DNA of 31,227 bases, taken from Dinochytrium kinnereticum. Taxonomy: Eukaryota > Chytridiomycota > Chytridiomycetes > Chytridiales > Chytridiaceae. Shown here in pieces: positions 10,483-21,817 of the stretch. The position numbers and the translations under genes are program-made. Numbering within the stretch: the stretch's first letter is position 1; every line of letters begins with the position of its first letter. The stretch covers positions 1 to 31,227 of the forward strand of contig JADGJT010000216.1 in NCBI GenBank assembly GCA_027604005.1, read 5' to 3'. The notes below the pieces were generated by a model. That model was not told where the DNA came from. It made no database searches and worked only from the letters and a program-made list of their open reading frames with translations.

Positions 10483-12222
10483 ATGCATTTGGTGCATGCC
10501 ACTTGGGCACTACTGCTGTGTCTGGCAGCAACTGCTGTTGGATACGTAGATCAACCATTATCATCCTTAAATGTCGAGCGGCATGAAGTAAAAAGGAAAC
10601 ATGATTACCGAATTTCTCTGAAGAAACCCTACTTCCTCTTCAGTCAGTCTGAATCTCTGGAGCTTCCCTACTTTGATCTCTATGGAAGTATGTCTTGATA
10701 GCTGCAGTTGTCCCGTGCTGACCATTCACGAAGATGCTCTTGCATCACAGGAGTATATTCGATTGACCTCCAGTGTTCCGGGAATGCATGGCTCTGTTTG
10801 GGCGAAGGAGCCCAATCCTCATCGTGAATGGCAAGTCGAATTTTCTTTTTCGGCATTTGGTCGCGCCTATGCGGGAGGGGACGGCTTAGCGTTCTGGTAT
10901 GCAAAGGATCCGGGATTAGAAGGCCCCGTATATGGTGTGGCTGACAAGTGGACTGGGCTTGGATTGTTTTTCGACACGGCGGAGGTCAACGAAAACGTAA
11001 TTATTTGAGTTGCAATCCTTTTTACATTCGTAGAGGTTCACGCCATATCTGTTTGCCATTGTCAATGATGGTCGAGTTGAAATCCACAATCGTCATGACG
11101 TGCTTTTGCATGCAATTGGAGGCTGTTTTAGAGGTTTGGCTGCATCATCAGCAAAGCTTGATCGATTTAGATTACAGAAATTCGCCCAAGCCGGTCTGGG
11201 GAAGATTGACGTATGCGAATAGGACCTTGCGGGTTGATTTCATTTTCCTTGTATTTTTTCTGACATTTTCCCCTCGACTCAGTTGGACATTGACCTTAAA
11301 CAAGATGATGATTATGAATATCAAATGTGTTTTGAAAAAAAGGATCTCGATTTGCCTATTGGCTATCACTTCGGATTTTCCGCTGGTACTTCGGATCATT
11401 CAGCTGGTTGGTAGACTGCTTTTGTTTTGGTGGCCAACATTTTTTAGATGACCACGACCTATTCTCGTTTGAAACTTATGAATTAAATCCTGTCACAAAG
11501 AAAAAGGTGGGTTTCATTACGCAGCTTTATCTTACATTGCAGAAAAAGAACGCCAAGGAGTTCAAAATTGATGAAGATACTCGAAAGAAGATTGAACAAA
11601 CGGAAGAGGCCATTAATCAGTATCAGAAAGATTCCTATCCGGAGTATGGGGAGTCCGCTACAAGTGAATTTAATGTAATTTGTTGACGTGTCTATGCTGA
11701 TCTAATAAGAATTAGCCACATATTGTTCAAATGATCGAGGAGAATCAGTTCAAAATCGTTGAGTCGATGGATATTTTGTATCAAAAACTTGATCCTGATG
11801 CTGCGTCGACCCAAAATAGTGACGAGCAAACACGAAACAGTATTCACGATGCTGTTAAACCGGTTGACGAAAAAGTATCGCGCTTGAACGCTCGGCTCGA
11901 AGACCTCGTTGAGAAGGCTAAATATCTTTCAAAGAGTATTGAAACACTTCATATAATCATTCGGGATTCTCACACTAAAGTAATTAGTGATGCTTAGAAC
12001 TTCATTAATGATTTTCAGGGTGGACAAACGCTTCAAGAAGTTGCGCGTAAATTAGAAGCTTCCCACTTACAGCTGGATGCTGCTCATCAGGCCCTTCAGT
12101 TGAAGCCATCGTCAACATCTTGGGCATTCTTTTCTATGTTTTTCCTTCTTGGCGGCATTATCGTGTACATGGCTTCGGTGTTCGTTCGCATGCGGCAGAA
12201 GTCTTCCCAAAAATACTTTTAA
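10483..12222 (+). CDS. L-type lectin cargo receptor, ERGIC-53/Emp47 family
   Basis: This is a type I membrane lectin that carries glycoproteins from the ER to the Golgi. Residues 1 to about 20 are a signal peptide (MHLVHATWALLLCLAATAVG). The first intron (10688-10733) joins to give YGNALASQEYIRLTSS, matching human GNAIPSSDSIRV. The carbohydrate-recognition domain shows GSVWAKEPN, GGDGLAFWYAKDPGLEGPVYG, GLGLFFD, GGCFRDYRNSPKPVWGRLTY and SADDHDLFSFETYEL. A charged coiled-coil stalk follows (EFKIDEDTRKKIEQTEEAI onward), then one transmembrane helix (FFSMFFLLGGIIVYMASVFV). The short cytosolic tail ends SSQKYF, similar to the KKFF ER-exit/retrieval signal of ERGIC-53. About eight exons. The calcium/sugar-binding loop after FFD differs from that of ERGIC-53. 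Frameshifted open frames in this region are intron read-through, not gene damage. Confidence 0.92.
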
Positions 12223-12521
12223 TCTAATTTCATGAGAGAGATACTACCCTCCTTCTCCGCATTCTTTGCTACGTTTGTTATCTCTCGGGCTCCGGTCAGA
12301 GTTGAATGTAATAGGCTTCCTAAGCCCATCACTACCTCTTTGCAAACCTGAAGTATCGTAAAATATTGTTTCCTAGCCCGGATCTAGAGACCGATGCGTA
12401 GATATTGTGAACATAATATACGGCTTTCGCTCGCAACATTGATTTGTATTCTTTTTTTGCAATGGCTTTTGCTATCGCGGCGAGATCAACTCATACCATC
12501 AATTTAATAATAACAATACTA
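12223..12521. other. intergenic, no gene seen
   Basis: This is the gap between the lectin stop codon and the first usable Met of the next gene. It has no convincing exon, tRNA or repeat. An in-frame upstream ATG at about 12462 could extend the next gene by 20 residues. Confidence 0.4.
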
Positions 12522-15500
12522 ATGTCTGATTGGACTGTTGTATACTTCCTGGCTGCTTGTTGAGGGTGTTTTTGATTCCAGCCCCTAGCGAAGATGAGCA
12601 ATTGTCAGAAAAGGAGCGTGAGAAGTTTTCATATTTAAAAAACGCCATGATGACGAGGGCCGCGACTTGGCTTTCCATTTGGCAGGTAGAGAGCTGGCAA
12701 ATAAACGCCCTTCTTGATTTAAGGTCGGAACGTGATGGACAAGCGTAGAATTAACGTTTTCAGACGAACCAGACGCATTCCCTGTCAAGGCCTAAACCCT
12801 TTCATGGAAGCAATTAGCCATTCGACCGAGAGAATTACAATGGCGATGAGCTCTTTGCTCGACCAAGGACCTCAAGACCAGATTATCGATGCAAAATGGC
12901 ACCATGAGCACGCGCATGGATTGCAGGCTGGTGAGCCTAATGTCATTGTCGGTGTCTGAATCATCTCAGCAATTGGCTGGATTGAGCTAGTATCAGGCAT
13001 GCTAGAGGTCATAACTGGCCCAGGGGCTCGTGACATTGAAGAAATCGATACAGGAAAACTGCTTACATCTTTGATCGCGTTGATTGACGTGGCAATTATT
13101 CCGGTGAGTTCGGAAAGTGACGTTATCTAAATCTGCAGTGCATGCTGAAGTCGAGAGGAATTATCCAGATTTTACCACAGCTCTATTATCAAATGACCAA
13201 ATTCATCAAGATATCCTTTAATGTTTTTAAGGAAAAGGGATTTCATCTCAGCTCAGCATTCAAGCTAGTGGAAAAACTCAGTGAGTCCATTCTGGTGTCT
13301 TTCGAGCTGAGAAAACTGGCAGTTCAAAGTTCTTTGTTGCTTCATACAATGGTGTTGAAGCACCAGTTTGTCTTGGAGAACCCGAACATCTTTCCGCGCG
13401 ACGCAGAAACTTTGCCATTCACTGTGTATGATGAATTTCTGAGGGAAGTTTTCGTTGTCTTGGGCCTATATCCCGCCACCAATATACCATCAGAGCATAC
13501 TTTTGTCGTCTTTAGCGGTGAGAATAACGCTGTTTATTGTCTCTTACTGAATTAATTGTAAGCCTTGGGGTTGAACGCGAGAAGCCTGGAACTTTTTCGA
13601 CAAGATGCATTCTGGAGCAATAGCGAGTGGACGAAAGTTGATGAAAAGTGTCGGCGAGACATTGCAAGAGTAGCCATATCCTTGGAATTTGTTACAGTTT
13701 TCTTCTCCTCTGAAAAGTATCCTTCTGGATTGGATATGATGTTTACGCCAATCTAGGCTGGATATCGATTACGGGGGGATTCTGAGTCTCTTCGAAGAGA
13801 AACAGCTTCTTCTACCACCGTCGTCTCTAACACAATTGCTGTTCTTACTTATAAATAATGAATCCGAAGAAGGCAGGTCATGCCAAAATCGACGTCTAAT
13901 ATTACAGATATTGCAAGCAGGCACGAGAATACATCTCATGTGATGCGGACTCTGGAAGTGTATCTCAGAAATGGAGTATTCCCCGCGTTTTATCGATCAC
14001 CTCCGCTTTCAGCGACTACAGGAGTAATACTTGGATATTTGTGGAGAAGCGGGCGAATTAGAACAGACTGGGAGGATATGGTTTCAAATATTGTGCAGCT
14101 AATAATGTTTCAATGGCTCACAAAATTTTAGACATATCAATGGATACTTGAGCTTTTGAAAGAACAAACGTGGGAAGAAAGTGAAACGGAAGGCAGTTTC
14201 CTGATTTATTCCGATGGGAGTTATTATATTGGGGTTGGTTTATGAAGAGATTCTGCAGTAACAACCTTAAGAAAGTTCTTCACCTGGCATCGGAAACGAA
14301 GGGCAGTTCCATTGTTATCAGTTTTATCGCAAGAGCAGTCAAAACCGTATTGAGCCAGGCGAGCGGCCATCGGTTAGTTGCGGATCTCTGGAATTGCCTT
14401 AAAAAAGAATTTTTACTCTGCGCGTTTGAATTGATACATTGCAATGACGAGGCCTTTGCAGATGGTAAGCCCCTTTTTTCTTTGAGTATTGATTAAAAAA
14501 AAAAGCATTTGGGGACTGTTTGGATATTGTACTCCTCAATACTTCAACAAACAAAAGAATCGATGAATATCGTAGTGATGATGAGAGTCTAAAGTGTCGA
14601 GAAACTTTTCATTCATCTTTAAGGTAACTCCACATCAGCCTTCCTTTTCCATGCTCCTGGTGACATTGACATCGTCGTATGTTCACTTCCTAACGCTCTA
14701 TGAAAGTCTATTACAAAACATGATGCTGTATGCCTCTTTAGATGAAGCATCTCATTATGAGTGGGAGTCCGCATCTCGGAAACTTTTGAGATCTATAAAT
14801 GTTCTTATAGCATGTATCTCTACCAGTTATCTTAAGAAAGGTCATAACTTAGAAATAGCTCCATATCTCATTTTACCTAGAGATTGAAGATTCCTTCTCG
14901 AACAATCCTATATATCTCAAGTGTATATTCGGCTGGATAACAGATAGCAAGTCCAAAGAGGTCGCGAAAAGACTTTTCACATCGCCGAATAAGTCGCGAA
15001 TAATTGCACTATTACTTTCGATTGATGGCGCTTTGGCCTTCTTACTTTCGATTGGTTTATCTATCGCGGCAAAAGAAACTCCATCCTGGTTTGAGGATGC
15101 CACTTTCTCCTCAAGTCGCCTTTTCGACCGTTTTAAAGAATCACCTCTATCAGCCGAACTATCCTCTAGCGCCATATTATGCTCTACAACATTTCTTTTG
15201 CTTAAAGAGTCATCATGCAACTTACAGGGTGAAGAAGATTATGAAGTGTTTAGTGATTCGTGGGACACATTAGTTCTAATGGCACTTTTCAAGACCAAAA
15301 ATGTAGGTCAATAGAGCTTACTTTATTGAGACCTCATCAATAATTAAACTCTCAGACGCAACGGGCTTTACACCTTGCTTATGTGCTCATCACTATACAT
15401 TCCTTACTTAGTAAACTTTCGAAGGCTAAGAGTCCTATAGGTAATTGAAAATTCAAATCAACAGGTTGATTTAAACAATTGTCTTTAGCTTGGTTGATTT

Positions 15501-16191
15501 TGTTTCAAAGTCGAAGTGCATTTCTCTGTTATGAAACTTTTGATGAGCTTTTCGCCGGCTCACCAATCTCATCCAATATGAATGATGATGTTGCGAGCTT
15601 GATCTTATCAATATCTCAATATTTGCTACTAAAAATTTGCCTTCATGTAAGGAGATATGATTTACGATACCTAAACTCACTTTGTAGGCGATTGACCTTG
15701 AAGTAAGATGGGCGCATGACTTTTTTCGTCGCCCAAATATTTTGAAATTGCTCGTGGAACGCGTTTGTCATCAACAGAGTCGCGGAGAAACATGCTTCAT
15801 GTATGGAGTGATTAGAATCTCTCTTGAAATCATTGAAAGAGTAAGCTGCTTAATCCACACCTCATTCATTCAAAGCAGTTTGGCGGGTTTCATGATAGGA
15901 CGCCAATAATCGATTTCGGCCGATTATCACTCTGCTTATCACAAATGACTAGCAAAATGAATGAGTCCATAGCACCCATCAGCGATGATATCTATTTAGA
16001 GAGATTGCCGTAAGTGAACGCGTTGAAAATCAACTGAAACGAAAAGGGGACCTGCGGGGGAGTCGATTGTATCGGGAATTTGCTTTTCCTCTTTTTCACA
16101 TCTAATTCAAGATAATGATACGCACGTAGGCAGCCTGAAGATTCAATGTCATCGTCTCCAATACCTAATCCCCAAAGCAATAAGTACTTAA
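12522..16191 (+). CDS. large helical (HEAT-like) protein, possible scaffold nucleoporin
   Basis: I do not recognise this gene with confidence. Roughly 15 exons can be joined in phase to a protein of about 1,000 residues made of amphipathic helices. Readable blocks include LSEKEREKFSYLKNAMMTR, GLQAAIGWIELVSGMLEVI, LLTSLIALIDVAIIP, SRGIIQILPQLYYQMTKFIK, FIARAVKTVLSQASGHRLV, IIALLLSIDGALAFLLSIGL and ISQYLLLKICLH. The pattern is that of an alpha-solenoid. The segment AKWHHEHAHGLQAAIGWIEL weakly resembles the W..(P/H)GLQA.(V/I)..AW stretch of Nup205/Nup192, so a Nup205/Nup188-type scaffold is one guess, and an importin-like protein another. The start is provisional: ATG at 12522, or upstream in frame at 12462. 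The end uses the acceptor at 16132-16133, giving TAA at 16189-16191. The neighbouring acceptor at 16128-16129 would instead read into the Sam37 frame. Confidence 0.7.
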
Positions 16192-16241
16192 TAAATTACA
16201 GTACTCAGCTTCACAAAAAGAATCTTGTGTCACCAAAAACC

Positions 16242-17778
16242 ATGAGTGAAGGTCCAGATCTTGAGGTCTTCAGCTGGGGCCCTGCATGGAATCTCCCCTC
16301 GCTGGATCCTGCATGCCTGTCAGTCCAGGTGAGAGTCAATGTTGAGATGCACCCAAATATACCATATTTTGATCAAGAATCATGTGTTGTATTTTGATGG
16401 GGTTTATTATTTTTACTTTAGGCTTACTTGGCATTCTGCGGAGCTCCATGGGTCATTAACAACTGCAACAATCCCAGCGTTTCTCCCTCAGGTATTTTCC
16501 GTCTACTTTTTTTCTTGTATAGGCGTCATATGTGCTTGTATTAAGAACGGATACAGGTGAGCTGCCAATGCTTCGGGATGGGATTAGGCCTATTGCCGGT
16601 ACACCATACATCTTTGCATATTTAAAGAAAAAGGTAAGTTTCCCTTTCCTGGAAAAATTGATATATGAAATCTGCAGGGTTTTGATTTGGACAGCCATTT
16701 GAGTGCGTCGGAATATGCACAATGCCAAAGGTAAGGTGCTTTCACGAACGAAACTGTCTAATTATGCCCATCAGTTATATTGCTTTGATCGAAGAGAAGT
16801 TATACGACGCGCTGGTACGTTTTGTAGCAGCTGCCTTTTTCTCTCTTTTTTTTTTGTCGAAACTAAATTCATTTGTATAGCTATATAACCGTTGGCTTGA
16901 CCTTGATAACTTTTCGGATTCAACTCGACCAGTCATGGTGCATTCTCTTTCATGGGTATCACGGCATTATCTCCCATCTCAGCTTAGAGATCGAGCAAAG
17001 GAGAGACTACGTGGATACAGGATGATGCTTGATCACGACGGAGACCTTGTAAATGAGGTATCTGATGATGCTAAGGGACCAACTCTTATGCGTAACAGGT
17101 TTACATAATTGCAAGGGAATGCTTTAAGGCACTTGCAGCGAAGCTTGGGGACAAACCCTACTTTCTCGGCGACCAGTTACGTTTTGACGTCACCCTCTAT
17201 ATTGTCTTATTCTTGGTTTTCGATGAGAAATTGGACTAACTTAATAATTCAGTCCGACATCCCTTGATGCGGTGGCTTTCGGACATCTCTCCATGCACGC
17301 GGTCCCATCTATCAAAAACCCAAGGCTCTTTTCATTGCTTACTTTTGAATTCCCCACTCTCATTGCCTACTGCGATCGTTTAAAGCAGCATCTTTTCGAG
17401 GTACCGCCCCGACCATCACCTAATGTGAGGCCCCCCAACCTGCTTCTCCATGTTGCCCGAAATCCTCGTGTCTATGCTTCATGGGCATATGAATCTGCCG
17501 GACGCTGGATGTCAAGGATAGCACGCGATAAACCTGCCGAGCAGAAGAGTGAAGCGGATGCGTCTGCCGATGGGAAGAAGAAGGAGTACACCGAGAAGGA
17601 AGAGCTGGTTCGCGCCAGCCGCAGAGACGCTTTCTACAGGGCCATGTCTGTTGTCGCAGGCCTTGGTCTGTTCATTGGATACATTGTATACCACGGCATC
17701 GTCCAGATATCGGTTGAGGAGGAGGAGGAGGAGGACGACAACGGCGAGGATGAAATGTACAATCACATCCATGAGTGA
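16242..17778 (+). CDS. metaxin/Sam37 family, mitochondrial outer-membrane SAM complex subunit
   Basis: Sam37/metaxin-1 is a cytosol-facing subunit of the sorting and assembly machinery that inserts beta-barrel proteins into the mitochondrial outer membrane. Exon 1 (16242-16328) encodes VFSWGPAWNLPSLDPACLSVQ. It splices to AYLAFCGAPWVINNCNNPS, the thioredoxin-like metaxin N-domain. Then come GELPMLRDGIRPIAGTPYIF (exon 16557-16633) and YIALIEEKLYDALLYNRWLD. The GST-C-like domain has YIIARECFKALAAKLGDKPYF and PTSLDAVAFGHLSMHA. A C-terminal membrane helix (MSVVAGLGLFIGYIVYHGIV) precedes a very acidic tail rich in Glu and Asp, which fits a tail-anchored topology. The start Met follows a stretch with no stop in the same frame back to 16130, so the start is chosen by homology to LEVFSWGP. 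Confidence 0.9.
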
Positions 17779-17794
17779 TGGCTTTTAGCCGAGT

Positions 17795-17800
17795 AATAAA
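17795..17800 (+). terminator. AATAAA polyadenylation signal of Sam37
   Basis: AATAAA lies 16 bp after the Sam37 stop codon, inside the 75-bp gap to the next start codon. Confidence 0.45.
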
Positions 17801-17853
17801 ACGAGGGAGTGTGTGTGTGACATGCTGGTCTGAGTCATTTTTGTTTTTGTTGC

Positions 17854-19923
17854 ATGCCTTCCTCGAAGGACGCTGCCTCCCGCGAGAGGAGAATCATCGC
17901 CCTCGGGGCACTTACCTCCACAATCTTTGTATTGGAACTAGTCGTTGGCTATGCAACGGGCTCGATCGCACTTGTGTCAGACTCTTTCCATATGGTATTT
18001 ATCTGGCTATTGTGGTTATTTGAGCCATCACTAATGACCTGTCACCAGCTCTCGGATGTGTTGGCGCTCGCCATTGGGTGGTATGCGATCAGGGTTAGTT
18101 ATTTGCTCTTCAGTTATAGTATGAAGATGGACCATGGCTCATGAACTACTAGCTGTCGCAGCGGAAAACTTATGGGGAGCGTTTGACTTACGGCTACCAA
18201 CGAGCTGAGATTTTAGGTGCCCTCACCAACGGAGTGTTCCTCATTGCACTTTGCTTTACGTTAATTATTGAAGCCATTCAGAGGCTTATTGAGCCAGCCG
18301 GTGCGTTCTCTTATCCACCTCAAACTGCCTTTTGTTTAAATTATAATAATCGTTCATTTCCTTTCAAAGACATTGGAAATCCAACACTCGTGCTGATCGT
18401 TGGTTGCGTGGGTTTAGTGAACAATGTTGTTGGTCTCATTATGTTCCATGGTATTTTTATTACAGTTTTTGTTCATACTCATCATTTATAAGATCACAGT
18501 GGACATGACCATAATCATGGGCATTCACATGGCGGGCATAAGCACTCGCATGGTACCCATAAGCACTCACATAACTTGCCCAGTAATTCTCATGACACGC
18601 TTGAAGAGCCTCAGAGTGTAAATGGTGAAGTTATGCTGGTAGAGACTTCGTCAAGGTCCGACCAACAGAAGCCTCAAATCGGGAGTTACCGAAGCGACAG
18701 GGCGAGCAGTAGTACTTCGAATATTCTTACTACTCCCACATTACTGTACTCAGCTCAGACGAGGGCAGCAGTGATGGCTGCTGCTGAAAGCCTTAATAAT
18801 TCTAGCCTAAGTCAGACCAACGAGTCGATGATAACCCAACGGAGCCAAGAAACTTCCACAGGAGAGCGTGACACATCTGTCTTCTTATCAACGAACTGTG
18901 AATCTAAGTTATCTAAAGTCGGATTGCATTCACGTGCTGAAGCGGGCTATGTTGCCGAACCAGACGCTAGTGATCACACACAATCGGATATTCGTGTTAT
19001 AGTACATGCCGACTCATTGCCTGCTACTATAACCGCGATCAATGCCGCTCCTTGTCGAGACTCCCACGATGAGGATTTGGATCACGGGTCTTTAAACGGG
19101 TCCATTTCCCGAACGGTCAAGAAGGCTAAAGACGGCGACCTTAATATGCGCAGTATATTCCTCCATGTGGCTGGAGATGCTCTTGGAAGTGTTGGTGTCG
19201 TCATTTCAGCACTTGTATTAATGTTTGGTACCGGAGAGTGGAGGCACTACGTGGACCCAATTGTATCGCTCATGATCACAGGAATTATCTTGCACTCGGC
19301 CATCCCCTTAGTTCAAAGCGCCTCATTCATTATGCTTCAAGTCGCACCAGTATCTGTACCTATTGAGAAAGTGAAGCGAGAGATTGCGAAAGTTCCTGGC
19401 GTAAGTATCACTATCCTTTTCTGATTACTACCCTTTCCAGTTGTGAGTTTTACCTAATTCTAAACCGCTCTCGAATGAAATAAAGGTAATTGCGGTCCAC
19501 GACTTTCACGTGTGGGGTCTTTCAGATTCCAAGTCAGTTGCATCGGTTCATATTCTAATCTCGGACAAAAGCTACAGACACCCAAGCGCAACAACAGCTG
19601 GACCCAATAACGAACAAAATCGTGTCGAGTCAGAAGGAGTGGAATCAAAACTTGAAGACCTTTCTCCATCCTATATGGATATTGCGACATCAGTGAAGGA
19701 GCTGCTTCATAGATACGGAGTGCATTCGACAACAGTACAGCCAGAGTTTGTTCGATCGCGGTCCCCACGTCCAGCCCAAGGTTTGGTAGCCGAGGCAGTC
19801 GAAGGCAGCCTAATACAAGTTGATGAAGAAGAGGACGAAGTGACGGCGACTGCCTGCCTGCTTCGGTGCGCCGAGCCCTCATGCGAGGAAGCATCATGCT
19901 GCTATGAATCAAAAAATCAATAA
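17854..19923 (+). CDS. CDF-family zinc transporter (Zrc1/Cot1/ZnT1-like)
   Basis: This is a proton-coupled cation-diffusion-facilitator. The fungal members load zinc, and also cobalt, into the vacuole. Exons join to six predicted membrane helices. TM2 carries SDSFHMLSDVLALAIG, and TM5 carries FLHVAGDALGSVGVV; these give the paired His/Asp ligands of the zinc site (H-x3-D in each). GERLTYGYQRAEILGALTNG is the family signature between TM2 and TM3. The cytosolic loop between TM4 and TM5 is long and starts with a strongly His-rich run (DHSGHDHNHGHSHGGHKHSH), created in frame by splicing an intron ending near 18491. The C-terminal domain has AVHDFHVWGLSDSKSVASVH. The tail beyond it is acidic and then cysteine-rich (CLLRCAEPSCEEASCC). 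Start: ATG at 17854. It shares strand and tight spacing with Sam37 and farnesyltransferase, but no functional link is evident. Confidence 0.93.
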
Positions 19924-19931
19924 TAAATAAA
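19922..19931 (+). terminator. two overlapping AATAAA signals between CDF and FNTB genes
   Basis: AATAAA occurs at 19922-19927 and 19926-19931, the first overlapping the stop codon of the zinc transporter (TAA, 19921-19923). The next gene starts at 19945, so cleavage of the upstream transcript, normally 10-30 bp after the signal, would fall at or inside the next coding region. Confidence 0.5.
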
Positions 19932-19944
19932 GAAACTTCAGGAA

Positions 19945-21615
19945 ATGGACAATCAAGTCATTGATGAACTGTTGGACGAACTGGGATATCAGGATGATGG
20001 GATATCAACTGCAACCTCCGAAGCTCAGCGAGAGGTTGAGGAGTCGGTCTTGTACCTTTACCTTAAGCAAAAGTATGGGCCAACATGGAAGCCACGGCCA
20101 AAGTCAGTATCCCACCCAGTTCTTTGCCGACAACTCATAGTTTCTCCTGATCGATATCAAGTCCACCTTTGTTAAGAAGCCAACACATCAAATTCTTACG
20201 CGGCGGTCTGAATTCGTTAAAAAGAGGATTCGTCTCTTTGGATGCTAGCAGACCGTGGCTTATCTACTGGATTACTCATTCTTTGGATTTAATGCGAGAC
20301 CAACTCTCCCCAACTGAAAAGGACAGGTAGATCTTTCGGAACGAAAGTATCTTTAAATCTCCTAGGCTTGTTGATACCGTCAGCCGCTTTCAGGATCAAG
20401 ACGGTGGATTCGCAGGCGGACCTCAACAAGTGCCGCATCTTGCAACATCATATGCCGCCATCAATGCACTCTCTATCGTCGGAACTGAAGCCGCGTATAA
20501 TTGTATCAATCGGTAGTATGCCTATTATTGGCCTTTCTTTAATTGTTCAGACCCGCCCTTTTGAGGTGGCTATTAAGCTTGAAGCAACCGGATGGGTCAT
20601 TTCAGATGCATCAAGGCGGAGAAGTTGACGTGCGGTTGGTTTTTTCAGATATCTGGGTTTAGTAACGATGATATTATTAGAGGTAGCTTTTGCGCAATGT
20701 CTATTGCAACCCGATTAAACATTTTGACTCCGGAGCTCGCTGAAGGTGTTGCAGAATTTATTGCCCAGTGTCAAACATATGAAGGAGGCATTGGAAGCGT
20801 TCCGGGAGTTGAAGCTCATGGTGGATATACCTTTTGCGGACTAGCGGCAATGGCGCTTCTTGGCAAGACCGACCTTCTGGATCTCCATCTTTTATCAGTA
20901 ATACTTCTATCTATTTTTCCTGGCAGGATTTCTGATTCTATGTTTATCACTTAGAATTGGATAGTCTCGCGTCAGATGCCATTAGAAGGTGGCTACCAGG
21001 GGAGGACAAACAAGCTTGTTGATGGTTGCTATTCTTTTTGGCAGGGAGCAAGTGGACCTATTCTGGAGGCTCTTTTGCGAAAGAGCGCCTTAGACTGCGG
21101 TAATTAGCAAGTGAAGAAGCCCCTGACATATTTTAGGTGAAGAGGAGATCGTTGGGAACAGAGGTTATCCTGCTGCTTTTCCTGAGATAATTCGCTGATT
21201 TAATGTATAGAGGCTCTCAGGCAGTACATTCTGATTTGTTGCCAGAATTCTGAGACTGGTGGGCTTTTAGACAAGCCCGAAAGGTTCGCATTGGGCAGAA
21301 GAATAAAACTAATCTAATTTTTTATCGGTAAAGGTCGCCAGATTACTACCACTCTTGCTACTGCCTTAGTGGACTCTCTGCGATTCAGTCCGAATATTTC
21401 TTTTCTGGAGAAATGAATGAGGATATCAGTGTGCTGGAAACACTATCGCCGAAAACCACCAGAAACGATGATGATCTTTACACTCTCGTCAGTCCCGTCA
21501 AAATGATTCCGCACTCTAACCAAATCTACAGAAAGCTATTCATCCTTTACATAATATTGCACTAGACCATGCAGAAAAGATAACTTTATTTTTTAAAAAG
21601 GCTGGAGCAGTATAG
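19945..21615 (+). CDS. protein farnesyltransferase beta subunit
   Basis: This is the catalytic beta subunit that farnesylates CaaX proteins such as Ras in the cytosol, together with the shared alpha subunit. Exons encode an N-terminal helical part (ESVLYLYLKQKYGPTWKP), then RPWLIYWITHSLDLM, FQDQDGGFAGGPQQVPHLAT, YAAINALSIVGTEAAY, a segment reading SLKQPDGSFQMHQGGEVDVR, CQTYEGGIGSVPGVEAHGGY and TFCGLAAMALLGK. The zinc ligands are visible: Asp and Cys in NKLVDGCYSFWQ and His in DYYHSCYCLSGLS. The C-terminus has KAIHPLHNIALDHAEKIT. The QPDGSF and GGEVDVR motifs favour farnesyl- over geranylgeranyltransferase-I beta. Start: ATG at 19945, only 21 bp after the previous stop. Stop: TAG at 21613-21615. 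Confidence 0.94.
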
Positions 21616-21817
21616 ACGGTGTGGGGGGATTTGTGTCGAAGCATTAAAGGGGTGGCGGTGGGAAGTTTGCAGGGGGTGAATCCCTCAGCTAAATTATTGT
21701 ATAAATGTTTGTTTAAGTTTAAGTTGCATATCTACCTCCCAAACATCTCTGGAGCTCCTTTCAAAGATCTTCTTCTGGTATCTCGTCTCCTCTCTTTCCA
21801 ACACAAGTCTCTGTCTC

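Noticed and set aside
10948..11451. A 167-residue open frame overlapping the lectin gene
   Set aside because: It crosses two lectin introns in the wrong frame; the spliced lectin reading matches ERGIC-53 throughout.
12674..12830. Ultra-short introns of 19-25 nt in the helical-protein gene
   Set aside because: A single 40-nt intron with normal ends joins the same frames, so no unusual intron size is needed.
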